Below are positions 55,181 to 64,000 of a DNA stretch of 64,000 bases, piece after piece. The translations under genes were made by a program, and so were the position numbers. Within the stretch, counting starts at the first letter, position 1; each line of letters starts with the position of its first letter. The notes under the pieces are model-generated. The model had not been told where the DNA came from. It searched no databases and was given only the letters and a program-made list of their open reading frames with translations. The stretch comes from Cotesia glomerata (taxonomy: Eukaryota > Arthropoda > Insecta > Hymenoptera > Braconidae): NCBI RefSeq assembly GCF_020080835.1, contig NC_058165.1, positions 8,997,813-9,061,812 on the forward strand, written 5' to 3'.

Positions 55181-57390
55181 ATAGCTGTTACCCGCCCGCT
55201 CCGCTGGGCGCTTTATAGAACTGTATTTTTAGATCTAGATTTGAAATTTAATTGGAAGATTGTTTTTACTTGCACAGATTCCAAATTCCATCAAATTGGT
55301 CTGTATATTTTGTCCACATGATTATTCTAGCTAAAATTCATTGTAACTTTCAATGTACAATCACTATAACATTCCCGTGGCTTTCTTCCAAAAATGAATA
55401 TTAATTGACACGAAGAAAAAAAATTTTAAATGAGCATTGATAGTTTTAGTTAAAGTAATTGCAGGTCTCATAAGTGAAGTTGAAATCTGCCTAGCTTAAA
55501 TTGTGAAGAATTTCGCTGTTAATTAAAATTTCTTCCGTAACATCAATTATACATAGAAAATTATTTGTACTTTTTTTTTACGAATTTTCTTAAAATGAGT
55601 AGCCAAATTTTTTTTCTATATCTCATGTGTTTAGAAAATGCAATGCTTTTAATCTGTTACATTTTCGCGATCCCGTAATAAGAACAGTTCATCGGTTATG
55701 TGATCAGCAAAAAAAAAAATGTATATAAAATTCTTAGTCCGTTGACTGAATAGCTACATGTAATGTTAAATTTTGGAAACGTTACAATGACTTTTTTGCC
55801 GCTGCCAAAGAGACGATTGTCGTAAGAAAATATCACTATTAAGAAAGAAAAATATTTAAATCCGTTGACCTTGGAGGCCATCCCGGTATTTGCCTGTTTC
55901 TCTTCAGATTCTATCAAATTTTATATTTGTAGGAACTGTATTTAAAGAATATGAATTTTTTGACAATTATTACTCCCGCACTTCTATGTGGGGGAGGAAT
56001 TTCGTAAGAACCTATTCGAGATAATTTCTACATTATAAATAAAAGATTTCAACAAAACTTCGAGTCTATAAAAACTATCGATTGGAAATGAGAAATTTTC
56101 ATTGTTAACGCCCCCACCATCCCTTTTAGGGTAAGAATTCGAGAAAATCCATTCTCAGCTGAACTTGACATCGTACACGAAGATTCCTACCAAATTTAGA
56201 ATCTGCAGGAGTTACAGTTTGGAAATTAAAATTTTAGATTTTAACACCCACCCCCGCAATCCCTATCGGAAGTAGAATTTTTTGGAATCCGTTTTGAGAT
56301 GATCTCATGACAAATTAAAGATCCCTACCTAATTTCAAGTTTGTAGAAGTTACAGTTTGGAAATGGAAATTTGAAATTCTAACACCCACCCCCGCAATCC
56401 CTGTCGGAAGTAGAATTTATTGAAATCCGTTTTGAGATGATCTCTACATGACAAATAAAAGATGTCACCAAATTTACGCCTTTTAGAAGCTATATTTTGG
56501 AAATTAAGATTTTTTTTGTCAACACCCACCCCCGCAATCCTTATTGGGGGTGATCTGTTGTAAAATCCGCTCTTAGATTATTTCTACATCACATAGAAGA
56601 TTCTTACCAAATTTAGAGTCTATAAGAGCTATAGCTTGGAAATTAAAAATTTTAATTGTTAACATCCACCCCGCAAACTCCTGTAAGGTATCTTAAAATT
56701 CGTTCGTATATTATTTCTACATCTCTTAGAGAAAATTCCTACCTAATTGAAGTCTGTAGGAGCTATAGCTTGAAAATAAAAAATTTTCATCGTTAATACC
56801 CACCCCCGCAATCCGTATTGGTAGTAGGCTGTCATTAAATCCACTCTTGAATCATTTCTACATCACATAGAGCAGATTTTTACCAAATTTGGAGCCTATA
56901 GGAGCTACAGCTCGGAAATTTAAAATTTTCATTGTTAAGACCCACCCCCGCACTCCTCTGTGAAGTAGGATATCGTAAAATTCGTTCATAAATTATTTTT
57001 ACATCACTTACAAAAAATTCATACAAAATTAGGAGTCTGTGGGAGCTAAAAGTCGAAAATTTTTAATTTTCATTGTTAACGTCCACCCCTGCAATCCATA
57101 TTGGGAGTAGATTGTCATAAAATCCACTCTTAGATCATTTCTACATCACATATAGGAGATTCCTACCAAATTTGAAGTCGATAGGAGCTATAGGTTAAAA
57201 ATGGGAATTTTCTATTGTTAACACCCCCGAAACCCCCTTTGTGGGTGGAATTTCGTAAAATCCGTTCTTAGCTGACCTCTACTCGGCGAAAGGAATATTC
57301 CTACCAAATTTCAAGTCGATACGCCTTATGGTTCCAGAGATATCGTGATGAGTCAATCTATAGGTGGGAATCTCTTATATATATATATAG
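55181..57390 (+). mobile_element. Composite repeat, copy 2, uninterrupted
   Basis: A head-to-tail second copy of the 51452 element, starting GCTGTTACCCGCCCGCTCCG. It has about nine internal units of ~140 bp, with CACCCACCCCCGCAA words near 56245, 56395, 56525, 56662, 56800, 56942, 57085 and 57225. It ends in GATGAGTCAA and a TA-rich tail. On the minus strand the units read as a repeated, stop-broken peptide containing an IAPTDF-like core. Confidence 0.65.
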
Positions 57391-57477
57391 ATATAGATAT
57401 ATATACATAAATATATAAACTTTTGAACCAATGCTAATTTTGAGCTTTACTCAACTACTTAAGAGATAAAATGACAA

Positions 57478-57580
57478 AATCACTGTAAATCGAAGTGTTT
57501 TAAAAGTGACTACAATGCTTCAAGATAGGAACAAAACACTTAATGTGTGTTTTGTTAAAACACTTGGATTTACAGTGATT
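57478..57580. mobile_element. ~100-bp palindromic element
   Basis: AATCACTGTAAATC at the left and its complement at the right, with AGTGTTTTAA and TTAAAACACT inside. A clean target duplication is not visible. Confidence 0.5.
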
Positions 57581-57677
57581 CCGTGTGAATTCCGACACAA
57601 GGACCAATGAAATAGATAGATTTCTACGAAATCTACCTAAAAACTGATTGAATTCGTGAATTTTTACGCAAGTTATC

Positions 57678-58322
57678 GTGATTCTTTTAACTATTTTACG
57701 CTCTAGCGAAGGTAACACGTCGTGGGAAGAAATTGTAAGTGATGTACCTCAGGGAAGTGTGCTTGGTCAGTTATTATTCTCACTATACATCACAGATCTA
57801 GCTAAATGTTTAAATTGCCAATACTTATTCTATGCTGATGACTTACTGATATACCTTTCTTGCCATCTTTCTCAAATCAGTGTTTGTGTGAATAAGCTTA
57901 ACGGTGAAATAATAAAAATCACAGATTGGTGCAGAACTAATCATCTAAAAATAAATCCTTTGAAGATGAAAGCAATTATTTGTAGAAGTAGAGCAAAAAT
58001 TAGTAGTGATGAGTGCAGACTAGCCGACACAATCTTTGTGGAGGGGTGTGCTATTCCTTATAGTAGCACTGTAAAATACCTTAGGGTGATTATAGATAGT
58101 ACTCTCTCATGGGAGAATCAAGTAACAAATTTGTGCAATCGCGCTATGATTATTCTCGCACAGCTAAAAATAAACAATGAAATATTTAGTAAAAGTTTAC
58201 GTATTAAGCTAGTATCTACTTTAATGATTCCTCTCTTTGATTATTGTTGTGCGGCGTATACGAATATGTCAAACAAATTATTATTAAAGATGCAGCGTAA
58301 ATTGAATTCATGTGTTTTATGA
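57678..58322 (+). pseudogene. 5'-truncated non-LTR reverse transcriptase (CR1/Jockey-like), part 1
   Basis: An open frame of 214 codons with RT motifs VPQGSVLG and FYADDLLIY, then WCRTNHLKINPLKMKAI and a KYLRVIIDSTLSW segment. The N-terminal RT motifs and endonuclease are missing, so it is a dead-on-arrival 5' truncation. The frame is broken at 58321 by an 11-12 nt tandem duplication (GAGATTTATCAT GAGATTTATC). The first codon listed is not a true start. Confidence 0.85.
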
Positions 58323-58696
58323 GATTTATCATGAGATTTATCTATAAAGTACCAAAATATGAACATGTTACTCCATATTTCAAAAAGTTAGGTTGGCTAA
58401 AGCTTGCAGCGAGAAGAGATTATTTCATTGCTTGTCTATTTTATAAGGAAATTCGACTAAATTATCGGCAGCTATTCGGCTGAAAACTAGACTTTTTGCC
58501 TGTAGCACTGCGTAGAGGTGATGTCCGACAAGACTATCTTCGTATACCGCAGGCTAATTGTGTCATGTATGATAATTCATTCTTAATTCATGGCATACAT
58601 ATCTGGAATGCACTGCCAGCTGAGACTGTGGCTGTAGATAATTTGGTTGAATTTAAAAATGCTTGCTTCAATCACTTTTTTGAACATGACAATTAA
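58323..58696 (+). pseudogene. Non-LTR reverse transcriptase, part 2 (C-terminal remnant)
   Basis: After the frameshift the reading continues with FIYKVPKYEHVTPYFKKLGW and RRDYFIACLFYKEI. After another break it ends in a frame with VALRRGDVRQDYLRIP and IWNALPAETVAV, the typical C-terminus. It stops near 58696. Confidence 0.8.
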
Positions 58697-58951
58697 CAAT
58701 TGCAATCTTTATTTTTGATCTTATTTAAATTTTTTTTCTTGTAGAATTATTATGACTTTAAATTAAGTTATTTGTTTGTATTAAATAATTTATTTGAATT
58801 TTATAACATTTGAAATTAAATCTAATTGTAAACCTTTAATTAGTTAAGTAATCTTGTAACCTATGTAATCCAATGTAATTTAAATATTGATGGCTTTGAG
58901 GGAGCTTAGGTTCCAGAGCCAAATAGATTTTTTATCTATCTATCTATCTAT
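58697..58951 (+). repeat. 3' UTR and (ATCT)n tail of the truncated non-LTR element
   Basis: A 3' stem-loop (GGCTTTGAGGGAGC with CCAGAGCCA, near 58891-58921) is followed by a short tetranucleotide tail at 58931-58951. Microsatellite 3' tails instead of poly-A are common in CR1-type and I-type elements. Confidence 0.65.
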
Positions 58952-59397
58952 TTTGATTTTTTTTCTGGTTTTATTATTTTAAATTGATTTTTACCAGTTA
59001 TATAATTAATCTCTATTAAATTATCTATCGAATGATGCGCAAATTAATTAGACTACGTCGATTACCAATCGTGTAGTTAATTAAATAGTTGCAAAATGGA
59101 GGCGAAACAAATTTTTCGATCGTAAAGCACTATCTGATGCTTCGCATCATGAGTCGTGCAAAATCGGTTAATAATTGCGCGAGTTACCAATGCGACCAAT
59201 TTGGAAAAAGTAGTTTCGAAAAAAAACATGTTTCAAGTTTTTAATCCATTTTTCTCAGTATCAAATCATATGTCTTCGTTGATCTATCTATTCTCACAAA
59301 AATGGCTGTAACTTAATCAATTTTTTAAATTATGTACACATATTTTTTAATATATATAATATATTTTTTAATATATATATAAACTTTAATTTAGATG

Positions 59398-60043
59398 AAA
59401 AAAAATTAGGAAAACAGTTGACCCTAAAGGCCATCCCTGCAACTGCCCGCTAATTCCATACCTGGGCGCTTAAAATGGCATTTACGACTTTTTTGAGCTC
59501 TTCGAGCTCAAAAATACAATTTATATGTTGTTTTAAGCTCTCCGAGCTAAAAAAAATAACTTTTCTATGCTTTTGAGCTCTTCAAGCTCAAAAGTTTGAT
59601 AGAAGGTTGATAAAACACTATTTTTTGAGTTTTCAAACCGCAATAACTTTTGAATGAATGAACTGCTTTTCACGCGGTTGGCGGCACTCGACGCAGTTTT
59701 TTAAGCCTTATGAAAAATCTTTAAGTTTGAATTGATCAAACTAGAAATTTCGAAGTAATTCCGAAAAAACACTTTTTTGTGTTTTCTTTCCTGCACGATA
59801 TCTCTCGAACGAATCAACCGATTTTGACCGGATTAGCGGCGATCGACGTAGTTTTTCAAGGTTAAGAGCTGATTAGTTTTTGGAGTTGATCGATAAAGCC
59901 GTTCAAAAGTTATTCCAAAAAAAACCACTTTTGAAAAAATTTTTTTTTTACAGTTTTTTTTAGATTTTTCGAAATCTATCGGTCCTAATTGTATCCAAAA
60001 CCTAAGTTTGGACAAGCCCAAACACACACACACACACACACAC
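59398..60043 (+). mobile_element. Interspersed repeat with GAGCTC palindromes (copy 2), interrupted by an R1-clade element
   Basis: The same order of features as at 36832: three GAGCTC palindromes (about 59490, 59532, 59571), AACGAATCAACCGATTTTGAC and GATCGACGTAGTTTTTCAAG words, then an AC repeat. Copy 1 continues past its AC repeat with CATACAGCCATACGG, but here the retrotransposon begins instead. Confidence 0.55.
60022..60043. repeat. (AC)n tract at the 5' junction of the R1-clade element
   Basis: Eleven AC units directly before the retrotransposon's first unique bases. Confidence 0.9.
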
Positions 60044-60085
60044 TCGGGGCAGAAGAGATACTGCTACCGGGCGCGTCTCCCCGAG
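60043..60085 (+). promoter_or_regulatory. Stem-loop at the 5' end of the R1-clade element
   Basis: CTCGGGG (60043-60049) pairs with CCCCGAG (60079-60085), enclosing GC-rich sequence. A second stem GAGCG/CGCTC follows (60083-60098). It could be a transcription or processing structure of the retrotransposon RNA. An HDV-like ribozyme fold, known at 5' ends of R2, is possible but I could not complete the double pseudoknot. Confidence 0.35.
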
Positions 60086-60537
60086 CGGATGGGAGAACGC
60101 TCGCTGTCCTTGGATGACACTTAATCTCTTAGTTGATGAGGTACAGCGGGTAGGAGCCAAGCAAAATAACCAAACAAAATAAGCTCCCGTGGACAAAACT
60201 CCCCTTTAATGGGTTGGTCACACTAACTGACCTAGCAAGACGATTGGTTCCTGTTGTAACTCACTGGGAGTCTCCGGAACCTGTATCGTAGTTTCCGACG
60301 ATGCAGGCCACGGCTGATGTGAGCTTGCTCTGCCGAGGTGGAAGTTGCAGCAGTGGATCAGGAGCCAGCCACTTCGGGCCTTGATCAGGAAGTACGCAGT
60401 GAGTGTTAGAGATCGGAATCTTCACCGCTCCGAGCGAGTCTAGTCCGTCCGTGTATTCCGGGACTGGCTAAGTGTCGGCTAGGCCTCAGGGAACTGGGGT
60501 AGGAGTACTATCTCCGAGGGTACACCCGTTCCTAGTT

Positions 60538-61908
60538 ATGGCAACCCGCTCCACTCCGTACGATGCGCTGGTAAATCAAAAAAGTATGAGTAACTTACAG
60601 GAAACAAACAAGAATAGAAACGGGCTTCATGCTCAACAAGCAGCGATTGAAGCAAGTGCTGCCATGAAGAGAACGCAAGCGTTGGAGCGCCTTGAGAAGC
60701 TGACCATTGAGCTGCAAGAGTTTGTCCAAACTAAGGTCAATATCCACAAGGAGATAAAGACCAAGACAACCGGTGTAGTCAATGCTCTTGGAAGATTCAA
60801 GAAACTGGACAAGGAATGGCAGTCATCACGACGACGCATTCAAACTGAAGTTGAGACGGAAGAAGCAATGGACACTGGAGCCGACGGTGACGGCGAATCT
60901 GCTGCTGAGGACAAGGGTGAGACTGACACATGGCCCGGAAAGAGAAAGGACCGAAATTCGCCAGAGCCAACCGACAAAGTCACAAAGAAGAAGGACTTGA
61001 AAAAAAGCCCTCCCCAACGACTGGCAGGGCAGGGCGACAAACCTAAGAAGGTGACTGATTGGGAAAAAGTACAGTCTAAGAAGGAGAAGAAGCTAGCTAG
61101 AGAGCAACTCTCAAAGCAGCCGCCGAAGGAGCCCAGGCCAGAGCCTAAGCGGAAAAAACCACGCAAATGGATCAGACCCGACGCACTGATCATCCGCCCG
61201 ACCGAGAAAACAAAGTATGCCAAGATTCTGCGTCGCATAAAGCAGGACGTCCCAGATGAGCAGGTTCGTTCAACGGTAGATAAGATCAACAAGATCAAAA
61301 GTGGCGACTTGTTGATTACGATTTCGAGGAAGAGCACTGACAAAGGCCAAGCCCTCCAAAAGACGATCGCGGACATCCTTAAGGAGGAGGCCAAAGTGAT
61401 CTGCAAAGGACCACAGGAGATCATCGAGATCCGAGATGTCGATGACGACACGACGAAAGAGCATATTCAGACCGCTCTAAAGAGGGAAGCTGGAGAAAGT
61501 TGTGAAATCCCACTAGAGGCAATCAAGATCCGTAAAGCCTTTAGGGGTACACAGACAGCCACAGTGTCACTACCAGCAGCTGCAGCACAAAAGTTACTGG
61601 AGGGAAACTGCAAAATAAGGATAGGCTGGTCTAATTGCCGAATGAGAGCAACGAAGAGACCCATACAATGCTTCAAATGCTGGCACTTTGAGCACTTTGG
61701 ATCGCAGTGCAAAAGCGAAGTCGACCGGTCTAAACTCTGCATAAGGTGCGGAAAAGAAGAACACAAAATTGCTGATTGTAAAAATCCAGCTAAATGTGCA
61801 CTGTGCTTTGAACGGCACGGCGTAGAAAAGGCGGCTCACCATGCAGGCACGAACAGATGCCCCATCTTCCAAGAAGCGCTCCAGAAGATAACGAAGCCAA
61901 GAACATGA
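60538..61908 (+). CDS. R1-clade retrotransposon ORF1 (gag-like protein)
   Basis: 456 aa from ATG 60538; the frame is open further upstream from a GTG at 60472, but the ATG is preferred. It has an N-terminal coiled-coil-like Lys/Glu-rich region, a Lys-rich middle, and three C-terminal zinc knuckles: CFKCWHFEHFGSQC and CIRCGKEEHKIADC (both C-x2-C-x4-H-x4-C) and a third starting CALCFERHG. It binds element RNA into ribonucleoprotein particles. Its TGA (61906-61908) overlaps the ORF2 ATG. Confidence 0.9.
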   Translation: MATRSTPYDALVNQKSMSNLQETNKNRNGLHAQQAAIEASAAMKRTQALERLEKLTIELQEFVQTKVNIHKEIKTKTTGVVNALGRFKKLDKEWQSSRRRIQTEVETEEAMDTGADGDGESAAEDKGETDTWPGKRKDRNSPEPTDKVTKKKDLKKSPPQRLAGQGDKPKKVTDWEKVQSKKEKKLAREQLSKQPPKEPRPEPKRKKPRKWIRPDALIIRPTEKTKYAKILRRIKQDVPDEQVRSTVDKINKIKSGDLLITISRKSTDKGQALQKTIADILKEEAKVICKGPQEIIEIRDVDDDTTKEHIQTALKREAGESCEIPLEAIKIRKAFRGTQTATVSLPAAAAQKLLEGNCKIRIGWSNCRMRATKRPIQCFKCWHFEHFGSQCKSEVDRSKLCIRCGKEEHKIADCKNPAKCALCFERHGVEKAAHHAGTNRCPIFQEALQKITKPRT

Positions 61909-64000
61909 AGATAGTGCAGCTCAACCTCAATCATTGTGAGGCTGCGCATGACCTGCTCATGCAAACTGTGCGCGAATTAGAGGCAGATGTAGCACTTATA
62001 AGTGAGCCTTATAGACATCTGAGTAACCAACCCTGGGAATCCGACAGCACTAACAAAGCCGTCATCTGGTCCTGCGGTAAATGTCCTTTTCAGAGAACAG
62101 TCAACAATAAAGAAGCTGGCTTCGTAGCAGCATGGGTAGATGGCCTCCGCTTCTACAGTTGCTATGCACCACCTAGTCTCTCTAATGAGCATTTTGAAGA
62201 CTTCCTTGATCGGCTAACTGAGGACGCAAGAAAACACTTTCCGGTGGCAATAGCTGGTGACTTCAATTCCTGGGCAACAGACTGGAGCAGCAAGTTCACT
62301 AATACACGTGGAAAAATACTTCTCGAGGCAATGGCCACTCTGGACGTGATCCTTCTTAATATCGGTGACACGCCAACGTATACTAAGGGAGAGGCAAACT
62401 CAACTGTCGACCTTACATTTGTCAGCAGTTGCTTAGCTCGAAGAGGTTTTTCTTGGAAAGTATTGAACATCTATACAGCCAGCGACCATAGTGCGATACT
62501 ATGGGAAATATCAACTGGCCAGAAACTAACAAGAGACAACAGAAGCGCTAGCGCGGTTGGGTGGAAAGTTAAGTCTCTCGACCCCACTGCTTTAGTAGTA
62601 GCCTTAGACTGCAATCCGATCATCGTAGAAACTGCTGAAGAGAAGACCAAGGACATAATGAGAAGAGTCACCCAGGCTTGCAACGCTAGTATGTCTCGGA
62701 AACGTCGCATAAATTCAAGACCTTCAGTGCACTGGTGGAACGATCACATTAGCATTCTACGCTCAAAGTGTCTTAAAAAAAGAAGAAAGTCTCAGCATGG
62801 CTACAGACGATCTAACTCCGCAGAGCTGTTGGCAGAGTATAAAAAGGCCCGTCGAGAACTGAACAAAGCCATCAAAGAAAGCAAAAGACGTTGCTGGAAG
62901 GAACTGGTCGCAGAAGTCGAGAAAGATCCATGGGGCAGACCGTATAAGGTGGTTATGACCCACTTGAAATGCCAACCAATGCCATCACCTACGTGTCCAC
63001 AACTCCTAGAGAAGATTGTTACTACGTTGTTTCCCCAACAGCTGGTATTCACCTACAAGTTGGAGCAGCTCAATTCTGAAGACATCCCAACTATCACGTT
63101 GGACGAGTTGATAGAGGCAAGAAATCGAGTAGGGAATAATAAGGCGCCGGGATTGGACGGAATTCCTAATATTGCCCTGAAATCAATCCTTAGGGCAGCA
63201 CCAACATTATTCCTGGACGTTTACGATACATGCCTGAAGGAAGGGACTTTTCCCCAGAAGTGGAAACAGCAACGGCTAGTGTTACTTCCGAAGGGGAAAA
63301 AGCCGCCGGAAGAACCGTCATCCTACCGACCACTCTGCATGTTAGACACGGCCGGCAAGATATTCGAGCGCATAATTCATCAGAGAATAGAGGCTTTAGT
63401 CGATCCACTCCTAGCAGAGAACCAGTTTGGTTTCCGAAAAGGACGGTCAACTCTGGATGCTATCAAATTGGTTGTTGATATAGCCAAGGATGCAATCGCC
63501 GGAACGAGATGGAAAGGTGGAAAGAAGAAATACTGCTTGGTGGCTGCTTTGGACATCAAGAATGCCTTCAACTCCGCTAACTGGGACTGCGTTATGCGGG
63601 CTCTAGAAGAAAAAAACATACCAGGATACCTTCGCAGAATAGTAGCAAGCTACTTCACGAACAGGCTCCTGAAATATGACACGACGAATGGTACAGAAGT
63701 GTACGAAATCTCCGGAGGAGTGCCACAGGGATCAGTCTTAGGTCCTCTGCTATGGAACATCATGTATGATGGCCTCCTGAGAATAGCATTGCCTACGGGA
63801 GTCAAACTTGTAGCATATGCGGATGACGTAGCTGTCGTGATTGTCGCAAAGCACCTCGAAGAGATAGAAATGGCATTTGATATTACATTCAGACGAGTCA
63901 ATTTGTGGATGGACATGATGAACTTGCAACTAGCCAAGCATAAAACCGAGGCAGTGCTCATCACCAGCAGAAAAACGGTAGAAACCATCAAGTTGAGAGT
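61905..64000 (+). CDS. R1-clade retrotransposon ORF2 (APE endonuclease + reverse transcriptase), cut by window edge
   Basis: ATG at 61905 overlaps the ORF1 stop as ATGA, pointing to termination-reinitiation. 698 codons are open to the edge. APE-type endonuclease (residues ~1-210): QLNLNHC, ALISEPY, AGDFNSWATDW, SDHSAILWE. RT: NNKAPGLDGIPN, RLVLLPKGKK, SSYRPLCMLD, NQFGFRKGRSTLDAI, ALDIKNAFNSANW, GVPQGSVLGPLLW, AYADDVAVV (catalytic YADD at 63816-63827). All visible catalytic motifs are intact, so the element could be recently active. The thumb and C-terminal zinc region are beyond the window. Confidence 0.93.
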   Translation, partial: MKIVQLNLNHCEAAHDLLMQTVRELEADVALISEPYRHLSNQPWESDSTNKAVIWSCGKCPFQRTVNNKEAGFVAAWVDGLRFYSCYAPPSLSNEHFEDFLDRLTEDARKHFPVAIAGDFNSWATDWSSKFTNTRGKILLEAMATLDVILLNIGDTPTYTKGEANSTVDLTFVSSCLARRGFSWKVLNIYTASDHSAILWEISTGQKLTRDNRSASAVGWKVKSLDPTALVVALDCNPIIVETAEEKTKDIMRRVTQACNASMSRKRRINSRPSVHWWNDHISILRSKCLKKRRKSQHGYRRSNSAELLAEYKKARRELNKAIKESKRRCWKELVAEVEKDPWGRPYKVVMTHLKCQPMPSPTCPQLLEKIVTTLFPQQLVFTYKLEQLNSEDIPTITLDELIEARNRVGNNKAPGLDGIPNIALKSILRAAPTLFLDVYDTCLKEGTFPQKWKQQRLVLLPKGKKPPEEPSSYRPLCMLDTAGKIFERIIHQRIEALVDPLLAENQFGFRKGRSTLDAIKLVVDIAKDAIAGTRWKGGKKKYCLVAALDIKNAFNSANWDCVMRALEEKNIPGYLRRIVASYFTNRLLKYDTTNGTEVYEISGGVPQGSVLGPLLWNIMYDGLLRIALPTGVKLVAYADDVAVVIVAKHLEEIEMAFDITFRRVNLWMDMMNLQLAKHKTEAVLITSRKTVETIKLR

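Larger units (their letters stand above)
60044..64000 (+). mobile_element. R1-clade non-LTR retrotransposon, 5' complete, 3' end beyond the window
   Basis: GC-richer than the host DNA. It has a ~490-nt 5' UTR, ORF1 (gag-like, 60538-61908) and ORF2 (61905 to beyond 64000), with no stop or frameshift in the visible part, so it looks young. The overlapping ORFs, three zinc knuckles and APE-type endonuclease plus RT fit the R1 clade. No poly-A or 3' end is in view. Confidence 0.88.

Noticed and set aside
60840..61451. 203-codon minus-strand ORF
   Set aside because: Antisense shadow of the retrotransposon gag-like ORF.
1..64000. Bacterial-type features, CRISPR arrays, rRNA genes
   Set aside because: Repeats present are microsatellites, satellites and transposon arms; there are no spacer-repeat arrays, operons or rRNA-like conserved stretches.

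Overview
The window looks like AT-rich insect nuclear DNA, most likely from a parasitoid wasp. The evidence is spliced genes with GT-AG introns, an insect pangolin/TCF gene, a domesticated Jerky/Tigger-type transposase, an R1-clade retrotransposon next to an AC microsatellite, and many small TA-flanked palindromic elements. The order Hymenoptera is an inference from gene and repeat flavour; no species is claimed.

Layout. 1-7.2 kb is mostly non-coding, with a possible terminal exon of an unknown gene at the left edge. 7.5-9.3 kb holds an intact intronless 590-codon ORF derived from a DDE_1 (Jerky/Tigger) transposase that has lost its catalytic residues. 9.7-25.4 kb (+) is pangolin (TCF/LEF), the nuclear effector of Wnt signalling. 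Nine constitutive-type exon positions can be joined in frame (453 codons including the stop). The locus also shows an internal alternative first exon (17371-18011) replacing the usual N-terminus, two mutually exclusive exons for the second half of the HMG box (18893-19058 and 20573-20732), and an alternative last exon (23010-23199) that cuts the C-clamp in half. The beta-catenin-binding exon is not in the window and is presumably further left.

28.95-34.08 kb (-) is a single-exon 1708-aa protein made of seven diverged ~230-aa units. It resembles a degenerate papain-like/peptidase-C76-like fold with no conserved catalytic His. 36.29-40.54 kb (-) is a five-coding-exon sphingomyelin synthase-type gene (397 aa) with intact catalytic residues. 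Its 5' leader exon(s) lie upstream, across a region that contains a 1.1-kb satellite organised as a three-monomer higher-order repeat.

49.5-64 kb is dense in mobile DNA. It holds a 1-kb foldback element, two head-to-tail copies of a composite repeat containing ~140-bp tandem units (the first copy invaded by three nested palindromic/TIR elements), a 5'-truncated non-LTR element, and the 5' two-thirds of an R1-clade retrotransposon. In that element ORF1 and ORF2 overlap by ATGA, and it starts right after an (AC)n tract; it runs off the right edge.

The main biology is at pangolin, where the exon structure predicts a matrix of TCF isoforms differing in N-terminus, HMG-box C-terminal half/basic tail, and C-clamp.
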